In this document: positions 48,005 to 60,403 of the stretch, piece after piece
Numbering within the stretch: position 1 is the stretch's first letter
Layout of the letters: every line of letters starts with the position of its first letter
Assembly: GCF_024868665.1 (NCBI RefSeq)
Contig: NC_079913.1
Location: forward strand, 8,374,879 to 8,438,878
DNA: 64,000 bases
Source of the DNA: Triplophysa rosa
Lineage: Eukaryota; Chordata; Actinopteri; Cypriniformes; Nemacheilidae
Reading direction: 5' to 3'
The notes under the pieces: generated by a model
What the model was told of the DNA's origin: nothing
What the model saw: only the letters and a program-made list of their open reading frames with translations
Database searches by the model: none
Made by a program: the position numbers and the translations under genes

Positions 48005-51000
48005 GTAATAATTCTAGTCTTGCTCGGGCATGTTCAGATCATGCAACGTGTTTGAATGTCGGCTGTGTTATTTATCACCTCTGTAATATGTACGAAAATA
48101 TGTGAATGATGTGTGGAAACTAGAATTGCTAAACTTGCACAATTGCCGTTAAACTGTGTAATTGACCAACTTTTTTCATATCTGCATTTCTAATAATAGT
48201 CCAGCAAGTTTTGTTTGACAACTTTCCAGCCTCTTATAATGTAATATACATTTATAGATTTGGCAGTTTTATTTATTCGACTTAAAGTGCATTCAAGGTA
48301 CATTTCATCAGTTTCTGTGTGCCCTAGAAATCGAACCTGTTACCTGGTTGTTGCAAGCACCAAGCTCTTTCATGAATTAAACCGTGGAATCCTTTTCTCT
48401 GCAATTTGTAGTTCAGATGATTCTGAGGGAAGGTGGCGTTCCGCAAAGACCTGTGGTGTTCGTGAGCCGACCGTCTCTGCTCAGCCTCATCCGGGACAAG
48501 CTGTACCGTCTGCGGGACACGCCGGGCTGGGTCACTGTGTTTGGCATGGCGGGCTCAGGGAAGTCTGTGATCGCTGCGGAGGCTGTTCGTGATACTGCTC
48601 TCATTAGAGGTAATGAATAAAGGTAATTTTTTTTATAAAAATTGGTATTTCCACAACAACGTGTTATCTTACACAACACATAATTGAAGATATAGGAGTG
48701 GTGGATATTGACGTTGTGATAGAACATGCAATAAAATGACAGATTTATCTTTGGATGCACATACTGTATGTCTACATTGTTAGCCTTTAGAAAGTCCCCT
48801 AAAGCCAAAGTGCCCACAGTTGAAGAAACACCCATTTATCTACAGTATGTGAGCATTTCTAATAAACAATTTCCTGTTTCATGTGAGTCTTACTTATATA
48901 TTTCTTTTTGTCTCTTCCTGTTTCTTTGGCCCCTCTCTATTTCTCTCCTCCACAGAGTGCTTTCCAGATGGAGTTCATTGGCTTTCCGTTGGTCAGTGTG
49001 AGCGAGCCGATCTTCTGGTGAGAATGCAGTCTTTGTGTTTCCGTTTGGAACAGGTTCAAAGTTCAGATATCAGTCAGCGGCCTCCCTCTTCTGTGGAGGA
49101 GGCCAAAGAACGCCTGCGTTTCCTCATGCTCCGCAGGTTCCCTAGGTGAGTGCTGGGACGATATTGTTATAGCCAGTGTTTCTTCAAAAACGTACAATGT
49201 TTGCTCTCCGGTTTGCCCGTAAGGTGTCTGCTGATTCTGGATGATGTTTGGGACACCTCGGCTCTCAGGTCCTTTGACGTCCAGTGCAGAGTCCTCATGA
49301 CCACGCGGAATCGAAGTCTGACCGACTCGGTTAGCGGTGAGTTGTTTATTTTAGTTCAGAAGTGATCGCCTGCTTGACATCGTTTATGGTCATAATGTTC
49401 ATCTCAGGCGATCTGATCGCAGGTGGTATGCGCTAAATACATTCGTAAGTTGGAAGGCCATCCAAATCACAGTGTAGTGTGAACACTAATTCCCGAAGCG
49501 AAGGACTTTCTTGCACTTTTTTGCCATGCAGTATCACATAGATGGTTTATGTAGTTGCAAATTTGGTGTTGTTCCTCTTGAAATCCAATCATACGTGCGG
49601 TCACAAGGGGATGTATTCGAGACGCACATTGAGGCGCTGCCAGAAACCATCTGCCTCCTGACCACTTGTGATGGGATCACTTAAACCGGATGTTAATACC
49701 AGGTGTAAATGGCCCTTGTGTCTCAGGCTCGAATTAAATCCAGCGCACGTCCTGAACTCAATGATCATGAACTTGATTATATTCAATGGAGAACAGATGG
49801 CCGTACCGGCTCCTATATCTAATCTAGGACAAGAGATAAGCGATTTTCAGCTCGGGTTATGACTCATAACTTATGAGAGAAATGTTTCTGTGATGTCTAT
49901 AAACAAATGCATTGCTGTTTTCTAGATGTTATCTTGCCTTATAATTCTGTTGATCTTGAATTTAAGTGATGCTTAGGTTGCAAGTTAGGTTTGTTTGTGC
50001 TTCTGCTTGTTCTTCTGTAGGTAAAAAATTTGAAGTACCCATCGAGAACGGTCTGAATGAGGAGAAGGCGCTGGAAATTCTCGCTTTGTATGTGAACGGC
50101 AAGCCGCAGAAACTTCCAGAACAGGCTCGCAGCATTGTTAGCGAATGTAAAGGTACGGATAACCTGTTTCATGCAAAAACATTACTCCAAAAGCCTTCTC
50201 CTTTAAAACGTTATGAAATTTGACCCAGTTCCCAAGAAGTACTCTTTCTATAAAGTAAAAGAGATTATGCCCATATGTTTATGATACATGCATACAAATA
50301 TCCACTTTAAACATTTCTCTCTCTGTTAGGTTCTCCTCTGGTGGTCTCTCTGATTGGCGCTCTGTTGAGGGAGTTTCCCGACCGCTGGGGCTACTACCTG
50401 CGGCAGCTCCAGAAGAAGCAATTCAAGCGCATCCGTAAGTCGTCGTCTTATGACTATGAAGCTCTGGATCAGGCCATGGACGCTAGCCTGCAGGTGCTGG
50501 AGCTCGAGCACAGAGACCTGTACAGAGACCTGAGCATCATGCAGAAGGATGTCAAAGTGCCTGCTAAGGTCAGCCAGAGAAGTAGCCACCAACTAACCAA
50601 CTCAATTATTTAGCGTTCAAGTGTTTCATCATAATTTATTCCTTTTGTGTCCTAATATTTTGGGTTGTGTTGAGGGATGCACCGATATTAATCAGCCGAT
50701 ATTGGATTAATTTAACACCTTCGGCATATCGGCAATAGCATGAAAAATGCAGATGCCGATGGTTTCTTAATTAACTGCATGGAGACAATGAGTTGCATGT
50801 CTGAATAATCCAACGCTTTTCTCCGAGCAAAATAATTAAATAACATTGAACATTTCTTTAGAAAACTTAAAGTCTGTGTTGTTGCCAAGTCAAATATGAG
50901 TTAATGTTAATAAAAAAAATTGGATAGCAAAAATCAGCTTTGAAGATTGTCATGTTGTCTTATTGTATTTTTATCTTAACTTGTGTCTCTCTTAAATGTT

Positions 51001-54000
51001 CAATGGATCCAATTCATGTTAATTTAATGCAGAAAAAACTAGCTAGTATCGTAAAGTACTATGCAATTGACCCAATATCGGAATCGGACAGTTGTTTGTT
51101 TAAATCGGTATCGACCAAAAAAATCCTATCGGTGCATCCCTAGTTGTGCTAGCTTGCAAAGCTGAGCTGAGCGGGTTTTTAATACTGGCACACAAAGCTG
51201 AGCCACAGGAATTCTCTATTTGCATTCTGCATTTAAACTGTATTTTGTGTTGATTTCTTAATGTCTTATGTAGGTTTTGTCAGTACTATGGGGTCTCGAG
51301 TTAGAGGAAGTTGAGGACGTTCTGCAGGAGTTTGTAAATAAATCTCTGCTTTTTCGGGACTGTAACCAGCGGCCATACCTCTATTACCTTCACGATCTGC
51401 AGCTGGACTTCCTGGCTGAGCAGAATCGTGATCACATGACGGTGAGTGACCTATAGTAATGCAATTCAATTCCGGAGATATTACCAAAGATGACCAACGA
51501 GTGCAGAACATCTGTGGTTTTGTCTAACCATGTTTGTTGTTTGAAGGAAAGATTTATACAGTCAGAAGTTGAGATTTTTAATTGAAGCTATAAACTGTCT
51601 CCTATAGGAACTACATGAAAAGATGGTCCGTCAATACCAGCAGTTCTACAACAAAAGTGCACCCAGTGCCGGAGATAAAGAATGTTTGTATTGGTATCAC
51701 TTCCTCCCGTATCACATGGCTAAAGCTGGCCTGTCTAAGGTAACGATACTGTAGCGTGACTCACACTTACATTTTCAGTCCTATGGAGTTCATGTTGAAG
51801 CTTCTGAAATGAACAACTTAATAATGCTAAATTTTCTTTTTTGTTCTTTCTTAGGAGCTTTATTCTCTGATGTTTTCCTTGGACTGGGTGAAAGACAAAG
51901 CTCAGGTTATGGGATCTGCCCATCTTATCAATGACTATGTGGAATATGGTGGCATGCTAGATAAAGAGGTACTTGATTATACTTCAATGTCATTTCTGAT
52001 TTAGATTTTAGAAGGAAAATAACTCATATTAAATGACACGATGCGGAAATCCTATTGTTCTAAAAAAAACTTGTGATGACGTTAGAAGGCATGTTTCATA
52101 TGTTATCTTTACTTGACTGTGTGTATGTTTTCGATTTTCTCCTGTTCTATTGTTTAAATATGAAGAATGTTGGTTGTACACACAGAATAGTGAGGTGAGG
52201 CTGCAGTTTCAGGAGTTTCTGTCTCTGAACGGCCACCACCTGGAGCAGAGGCCGTTTCCTGATGTTGTGCAGCTGGCTTTGTCGCAGCCCACCCACTCGG
52301 AGGTCTACAGACAGGCTTTGATGCAGGCTCAGCAGAGGGCCAGCAGGGGGCAGCTCTATCTCGACTGCGTGTATGTGATATTCCCGGTTGCACATTTTGT
52401 GTGGCCTAGATTGTAAATTAAGCTGTGTCTGTTTTGCCTTTTTAGCAACAAAAATAGCATGGACAGTTTGTCCCGACTGGTCATGCACCCGCACCAGGGG
52501 TCCATCTACCATGCCTGCTTCTCTAAAGACGGGAGCAAAATCGCTTCCTGTGGGGCCAGCAAGACACTTCGGGTAAATATCCATCTGCGTCCTGCTGTTG
52601 GTCTTGACCCTTCAGGTCTGGTATTATGTGGCTGCTTTTGGACTGTTTTTTTTTTTATTGTGTTCTCTGTAGGTGTTCAAGACCATCTCTGGAGAGAAGC
52701 TTCTGGAGCTTCAAGCTCATGATGATGATGTTCTGTGCTGTGCCTTCTCTCCTGACGACCGTTACATAGCAACCTGTTGCAGTGACAGGAAGGTTAAGGT
52801 CAGTGTGCATCTTCCCCCGCCCGTGTATCTATATAAACGTCTTTCTCAAGGTAATGTAAGAGGGCGGGAATTGATTTTGTCTATTGGGATTGGATATTCA
52901 TTATTTTTATGCCCACATAGCCTTTAGTTGAGTTTTCTAGGGATTTGTGTGAAGTTTGGGGGGCCAGTCCAAAATTTTAACCTGTTAGGAAAATACAGTA
53001 AGTCCTTCAGATTGACTAATATTAAAGAAAACCTCGGCGTGTGTTTGTGTATTTTATAGTTGTGGAATGTCGAGCGAGCCCTTCTGATCAGAGAGTTTGA
53101 CGTGGAACACGATGAACAGATAAACCAATGCCAATTCACCAACACCGGCCGGCGCGTCCTGCTTGCCACCTGCTCGAATGACAAAATCACCAACACTAAG
53201 GTAAGAACACAGCGTGTGTGAAAGTTCCAGAACAAAATCTCACCTCCACGTTTTTTGTACCTCCTGCTTCTTCCACATTTAGAATCAGGTTTAATAAATA
53301 CGGTATGTGTAATGAGTATGACAGCTGGTAGGACGCTCGCCCAGAACGGCAGAGGAGGGGAACGGGGCAGCCGTGTAATTTTACAGCTTGTGAAATTTGC
53401 AAAGAATTGTGGGAGATCTGTAGGAGTGTGACAGCGGGAGCTGTGTTCATTTGCTGGTGTGAAACCGCGAGGGAGAATGGATGTCAAAAACGTAATGATA
53501 GCACCCCCCGGCAGAGGCGCGAAAACAAAAGGGGCATTTCGTGGAACATCTCGGCGCGAGGAGAAACACTCTGAAATGAGATCAGGAGAATGTAACGATG
53601 GATGTGTTGAACACGGGGCGGTTTTAGCCGACTGAACGTGTTCTTATACCTGTTTTACTGTGTTATCTTCTCCTGCAGCTGTGGAACCCAAACAAGCAGA
53701 GCTCTCAGAACACAATGTTTGGACACATGGAACCTGTCAATCACTGCTGCTTCTCTCCTAATGACGCCTACCTCGCCACTTCATCCAGTGATGGCACTTT
53801 AAAGGTGTGGCCGTGTGAAAACTAAGCTTCTACTGTAATTGGCTAGTTTGTTGTTGTCCCTGACCCTAATGTTTTATATATCGTCGCTCTCCATCCGAAA
53901 CCTTTGATGAACACCTTCGCTGTTTTTAAGAAATGGGAAAAACACTGCAGTGTTTCAATGATTAAATATTGTGTGGTCAAAATTGACAAGCACTTTTTAT

Positions 54001-55959
54001 TGGTTAGATATTTTTGTAAAAACCCAGCGATGAACATAAAGGATGACTAATAATAATGATTTATTGCAAAAAATCACGGAGAGGTTTCAGAAGGACAGCA
54101 GCGATATAAAACTGTATCGAACAATAGTCTAAAGTCTGATGTTCTCCTCTCTCTATATATTTACCACTTTACAGTAAGCAGGTCGATACACGATTCTCTG
54201 CTTTTTATATGTTTTTGCTTGTGTATTTGTCAGCTGTTCGAGGTGTCATCTGCAAACGAGTGGAAAACGATCGATGTCAATAGTTTTTTCCCAGAGAGCG
54301 ACGACGAAATAAAAGTATTTGTGAAATGCAGCACCTGGTCGGCCGACGGCTCACGGATCATTTGTGCTGCCAGGAACGCCGTGTTTGTAAGTGAAATGCC
54401 AAAAGAGATGGGACCTTATTCAAATGGAATAAATAACAAGAATAACTTTATAATAATGATTTGTGTTGTACATACTCATAAACCATTTACAGTGTATGCA
54501 TTTATCAGGAGCTTTTATCCAAAATCACAAATGACGTTGTTATGAAATAACGCCAATGGCAAAAGCCTATGTCGGCTCAAGTATTATCTATCCTGAAGCT
54601 ATAAAGGTGTCACTGTGCTGGATGTGTTATAGGTGTTTGATGTTGCGACGTCAGACATGCTTTTGGAGATGAGGACGAGTCGTCTCAGCACAGTGCAATA
54701 CTGTCACGCCTGTCCAAACAGCAACCTGCTGGCCGTCGCTCTGTCCCATTACACTGTAGAGGTGTGTCACACAGACAGAATCACAGTCAGCGTTTGCTGG
54801 AAGTAAAAATTGTATAATTTCGTAATCAAAAGGAAGTGGTGAATTTCTGTGTAGGCAATAGAACATTAAATCTCTAATAATAACTCTGTTCTGAATGCCC
54901 TTTTGTTACTAAGAGGTGTGTGTTGGATTTCAGCTATGGAATTTTGAAACCAGTAAGAAGACGGCAGAATGCAGCGGTCACCTGAGCTGGGTTCATTGTG
55001 TCCAGTTTTCACCTGACGGCTCACTGCTGTTGTCCTCTTCTGATGACCAGACTATCAGGGTGAGCTAGCTTTCATTCCTGTAGTTGACATAAATAGAGTT
55101 GTTTTGCAAGTATTTGTTGAACAGTGTTGACCTGTCATCACAACATGTGTTCGCACGCTTGTCTAGCTATGGGAGACAGACAGAGTTCACACCTCGTCTG
55201 CTGCGGCTCTGAAGAGGGACTCCGATGTCCTGTTTTCACAGAACGACATTACAGTAGTGGCAGCCGACAGCAGAAACCGACTACAGGTGCAGCTTACTGT
55301 GTTTTGTTTTTGTTTGTTTCATTTGAAAAAAGCAGAACGATGACATTTAAGTTCTGTGATTCTTATTAATTGTAAACAAATCTGTGACATTGACCATGTT
55401 AATTCTTTGGTACAAAAGGTCACATTTCCTTGCCATTCTTGATTTCTAAGCATTTTGGAATATTCCGAAATCATGGTGTAATATCAATTTATTAAAAAAT
55501 GAAAAGTGATACTTGGAATGAACTGTATATGCTGTATTGTGAGTGCACTGATGCATTTGGGCCACCAGGTACGCACCGGATCTGATGCTTCGGTTTTCTT
55601 TGAGAGTGACAAGTTTCCGTCCAGGATCCGCTGTACGTGTATCAGCAGATGTGCTCCTCATGTGGCCATTGGAACTGAGGATGGAAGCGTTCAGGTACCA
55701 TCACTCTCCTATCGGACTTCGTCATTGGACAGTCAACGGTCAATATCCACATGTTATATTTCTATATTGGATAGTTGACTTAAAGTGTCTGACTGGTTGG
55801 GTTTGCAAAGCATTGTGGGTAAAAATAGCCATCAGGTTGCTCGTGGGTGTTTTGACTTATCCAGCAATGAGATTTACAAACGCTGTCATTCGCACATCCT
55901 TTAATTCCCACGTGGCCTCTCTCTCTCGCCAAGGTCAGAAAGAGAGGCTGTAGATTCCA

Positions 55960-55999
<40 letters not shown>

Positions 56000-56252
56000 G
56001 GTTTCTCTTTCTTCTGCTCTCTTCTCTCTCTCGTCTTCGGTTTCTTCTCTCTTCTCTCTCTTCTCTCTCGTCGTCTTCGTCTTCTCTTCTCGTTCGTTCT
56101 CGGTCTCGTCTCTCGGTCTCGTCGGTCTCGGGTCTCTCTCGTTCTCTGTCCTGTCTCTCTTCTCTTTGTCTCTCTGCTCTCTCTCGTGTCTGTTGCTGTG
56201 CTGTCCTGGTGCTCTGTCTGTCGTGGTCTGTCTGTCTGCTATCTCTCCTCTC

Positions 56253-56318
<66 letters not shown>

Positions 56319-59300
56319 AGTGCTGGAGGCAAGTATTGTCCTACTGTGTTCTACAGTAGTGTGATAGATGCGACTGGTTTGTTTGGGACAGTGGCAAAGC
56401 CCAGGGGTAACAGCAGGCTGATGGAATGTCCGCAGTCAACATTTATTACACCTTTTTACTGCCAACCAGCATCCAATTTACATCACGTTCTTTCTCATTT
56501 TTATTTGGATATTTGGGACATGAGCTTTTTAAAGGACACTTATGCCCGGTTTCACAGACAAGGCTTAAGGCTAGTCCCAGACTAAAATGAATGTGTGAGC
56601 TGTCTTAACTGAATATAACTTGCCCAGAAATGTCTTAAAATATATCTGTGCCATTGTTTTGTTTCGAGATGCACACCAGTAATGTATTCTTCTAAGGCAT
56701 TTTCAACTAAGGCGTAGTCTTGGCTTAAGCTAAGCCGTGTCTGTGTCTGTGAAACCGGGCCTTTGTTGCAGTAATGTGTTTTCATTTTAACTTATAAAGT
56801 TACGTGGAATATATTTGAGATTTGGATATATTTGAAACATTCAACTAACAATCTTTGCTTTAGTATTGAAAACAGATGCGTGATTTGCTGCTTTAAAACA
56901 TTCATATCTAAATGCCAGCATGAGTTATATAACTTTCTACAGCTTCTTTGTCTGCATTATGATAAGGCTTCTATGACATCTGCAGTAATGTCAGTTCTGT
57001 TATTTTACACCAGATGGCAGCAGATTGTTTGGAGGTTTTGCAAGAAATGGCAGGCGCAAACAGTAACAGTAGTAGCTGTAGGTCTGTAATGCTGCATTTC
57101 TCGCATGTTTTATTTTTCAGCAAAGCATGCAGTTAGTTAAATAAGAGGGAAAATACAGAGTTGGACTCAGCCACACCTGTTTGTTTGTTTGTGTAATGTA
57201 TGTGTGTTTGATGTATGTGCAGACAGGAAGAGTGAAGGTTAGACAGTTTCTGAAGAACATTGGCTGGAGAACTATGCAGCTGCTGGCCTTACAGCATGAT
57301 TTTGTGCTGGCATTAGGGCTAGAGACAGGTACAGTGCAGGTACGCTACGCGGTAAGTGTGTGCGTGAGCATGTATCATGGGCTTGAAACGTATTTACCGA
57401 TGGAGCTCACCAAGAATGCCCTTATTTTACTTGTGCCCGCACAAATAATGCCAATATTGTACTTTTTGAAAGGAAAAGTGATTGCATACAATGTAGATCT
57501 GTATCTATTAAATTACATTTAAATTGTTCATATATTGCATACGAGCAGAAATCAAAGAACAGGGAAACTTGCATTCCCGTATGAATGTATTCCTATTGGT
57601 TGTCACCACATTGCATCATCGGACACGCCCACATCGCATCACCAACACATCACTGTTTCACATGATATCTAGAGCTCTCGTTGGAAATGAATGACCGTTT
57701 TTTTGTCAGTGTAAAATTGTCGTCCCCTGACCTCAAATGGGCTTAAAAATACTATAGTAATAATACGTATTTATATATTATGTTTTCTTCTATATAAAGT
57801 TATATATTATTATCGATGCTAAAAATGTCATAGTGAGTATGGCTGTGTATGTGACAAATAAAACTTTCAATTAAAATGTGGCTGGGAAATACATAGATCA
57901 ATTTAAAAATCACATCTCAGGTTGCAGTTTACCTTGATGGCTTTATCAACGCTGCCATCATTATTTGCACCATCTCTACACACTCACATTAATCCACAAC
58001 CTCTAAATCCGCATTACTCAACGCAGAAACATCAGCGTTGGGAAGAGAAGTTCTGAAGCCCCGCGAGCACAGGCATACCTCTTATTTATACTTTCTAAAA
58101 ACACAGCGCTCGCACTCGCGGCCCCAGGCAGCTTTTGAAGTTTGCGTTTTGAAGCTTTGGATCCAACGGAGAGGGACCATATATAGCCTGGTCCTTCTGT
58201 TCACTGACAGAGAGAAGAAAACTAACCCACTTTCGACTGATCTGTCATAAACAAAATGTCTTAAAAATGACATTTACAGAAGAATTATGAGTTAAGTGTG
58301 AATGTGATATCTGAAGAAGGGATTTGAGATTGTCACTTTAGATGGGAGTTTAGGCCTATATTTACAGGTTATTTTGTGGTTAACTCGGGATGCAAATATC
58401 TGTGTGTGTGCGGATTGTATTATTGTACACAAAGCTTTCAGACCAGATGTTGACCAAGAAAGCGATTAATGTCATATAATTTGATATTTTGCTTTTTCGT
58501 TTGTGTGCAGCAGACACAGTTATTCGAAATGACTTGCAATGCATTTATGATGCATGTTACCTCTTTATGCCTGATCTTTTTCCTCTTCTATGCTTTAAGT
58601 TTTTTTTTTTCAACATCATGAAAAACAATTTTATATTTAGAAGTTTCGTATGTTTTGTTTTTTCTTTTTTGTGTCCTGTTTAATTTCGCATGTTCATCTA
58701 AGTCTCTCTCTCTTCTCATGCAGGTGTTGGATGTTCCATCTGGAAATCCATTGGCGACGCTCTCAGGTCACACCAGAACAGTTCACCACTGTCAGTTCAC
58801 TGATGACGGTCAGACCCTCATCACATCCTCAGAGGACGCCACCATCCGGGTAATTCAACTGTAGCTGCACCTGGTTCTCATCACCACTGAGATAAAATAC
58901 TTCCAATATTATACCGTCCCACAGGCTTGGGTCTTAAAGTACAGTATATAGATATTAAACAACTTGTCGAGCACAAACGTTTGTCGTTATAACTGATCAG
59001 ACATTCTTGTTTATATTTCATTATTAGCAATTTTACATAACACACTTTAAATGGGTTACTCACAGCAATGCCATAAAAGAGCCATTTTTGGTTTCCCAAA
59101 AGACCATTCACTCAAAGATTCTTCAAAAAAATGTTTCTCTCTTTTTTATAATCTTGTGAAATGTTTTGCGTATAATGTTGTGAAACGTGGAAAGGTTCTC
59201 CATTTTTCTCTTCCCAAACTTTTTTGTACCAAGCACCTCATAACGAAAATAAGATAATACTTTTTTTGTTGCATATTTTTTGCATTGTTTAGTGCCACTT

Positions 59301-60264
59301 GCTGTATAAACTCAATGGGCCATTTTTATTTTATAGAATTAAGCGACTAGGCTGCTGATGTGCAGTTGCAGTTTAATAATCGCACCACATGCTCGCAAAC
59401 ATTTGCTGCAGCTGTTCTGCTGGTTGGGGAAGTTCTGGGCGTCGAGTTGTTTCAGGGCTCATTGATTTGTTTGGTCTTTGATGACTAGCACATGTGTTCA
59501 GAAAACGTGAGGAAACTGCTCAGCAATTGATTGCTGTGAACAGCTACATGCACATTTAAACTATTGTGACATCCATCAAGGTCTTTTATACTGTGAATTT
59601 AGGGTTATGTCTTTTGCCTGTGCAGGTGTGGAAGTGGAAGACAGGAGAGTGCCTTGTTCTGGAGGGTCATCAGGAGTCTGTCAGAAAGTTCCACCTGTTA
59701 AACTCCTCATCTTCCTCTCCGCAAATTCTCTCATGGTCTTTTGACGGCACCGTCAAGGTGATGACAAAACCACTAAAACACACAGTGCAAAATGTGACTT
59801 TGCTACTGCAGCTGTTTTCTGTAGAAGCCTTTATTAAAAAAACATCATTAAGATGTTTTAACCATGTTTTAACCATGTTTTGTTTAAAAAAAGATATATA
59901 TTATTTATATAAGAATTATTGTCACCATCTTTATTACCACCACATTGTCACCATCTATACTCATTTGACACTTGCCGAGTGTTAATGTCAGTCTTGCAAA
60001 CACGGTTACAGTCAGGGAATTCTGTGTAAAAGATTTCTGGCATAGTGTGTCGTTTCCTATTTTGCTTTTCGGGAAATAAATATAAGGTGATGTTGCTTTT
60101 CGTCTCTTGAAGGTTTGGGATCAGAACAGTGGACATAAACTGCGGGACCTCACTTGTCATAAAGGAGCCGTGCTGTCATGTGACATGTCTTCTGACGGAC
60201 AGCTTTTTGTCTCCACCTCAGCTGATAGGACAGCCAAGGTCAGAAAGAGAGGCTGTAGATTCCA

Positions 60265-60350
<86 letters not shown>

Positions 60351-60351
60351 G

Positions 60352-60403
<52 letters not shown>

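Noticed and set aside
52147..52584. 145-codon minus-strand frame
   Set aside because: Antisense of apaf1 exons 52186-52370 and 52446-52572.
55901..56585. Arg/Glu-rich and Leu/Ser-rich reading frames of about 140 codons
   Set aside because: Produced by CT repeats and noisy CT-rich sequence; no family resemblance. The same holds for similar frames at 20466-20660, 35588-35791 and 60107-60481.
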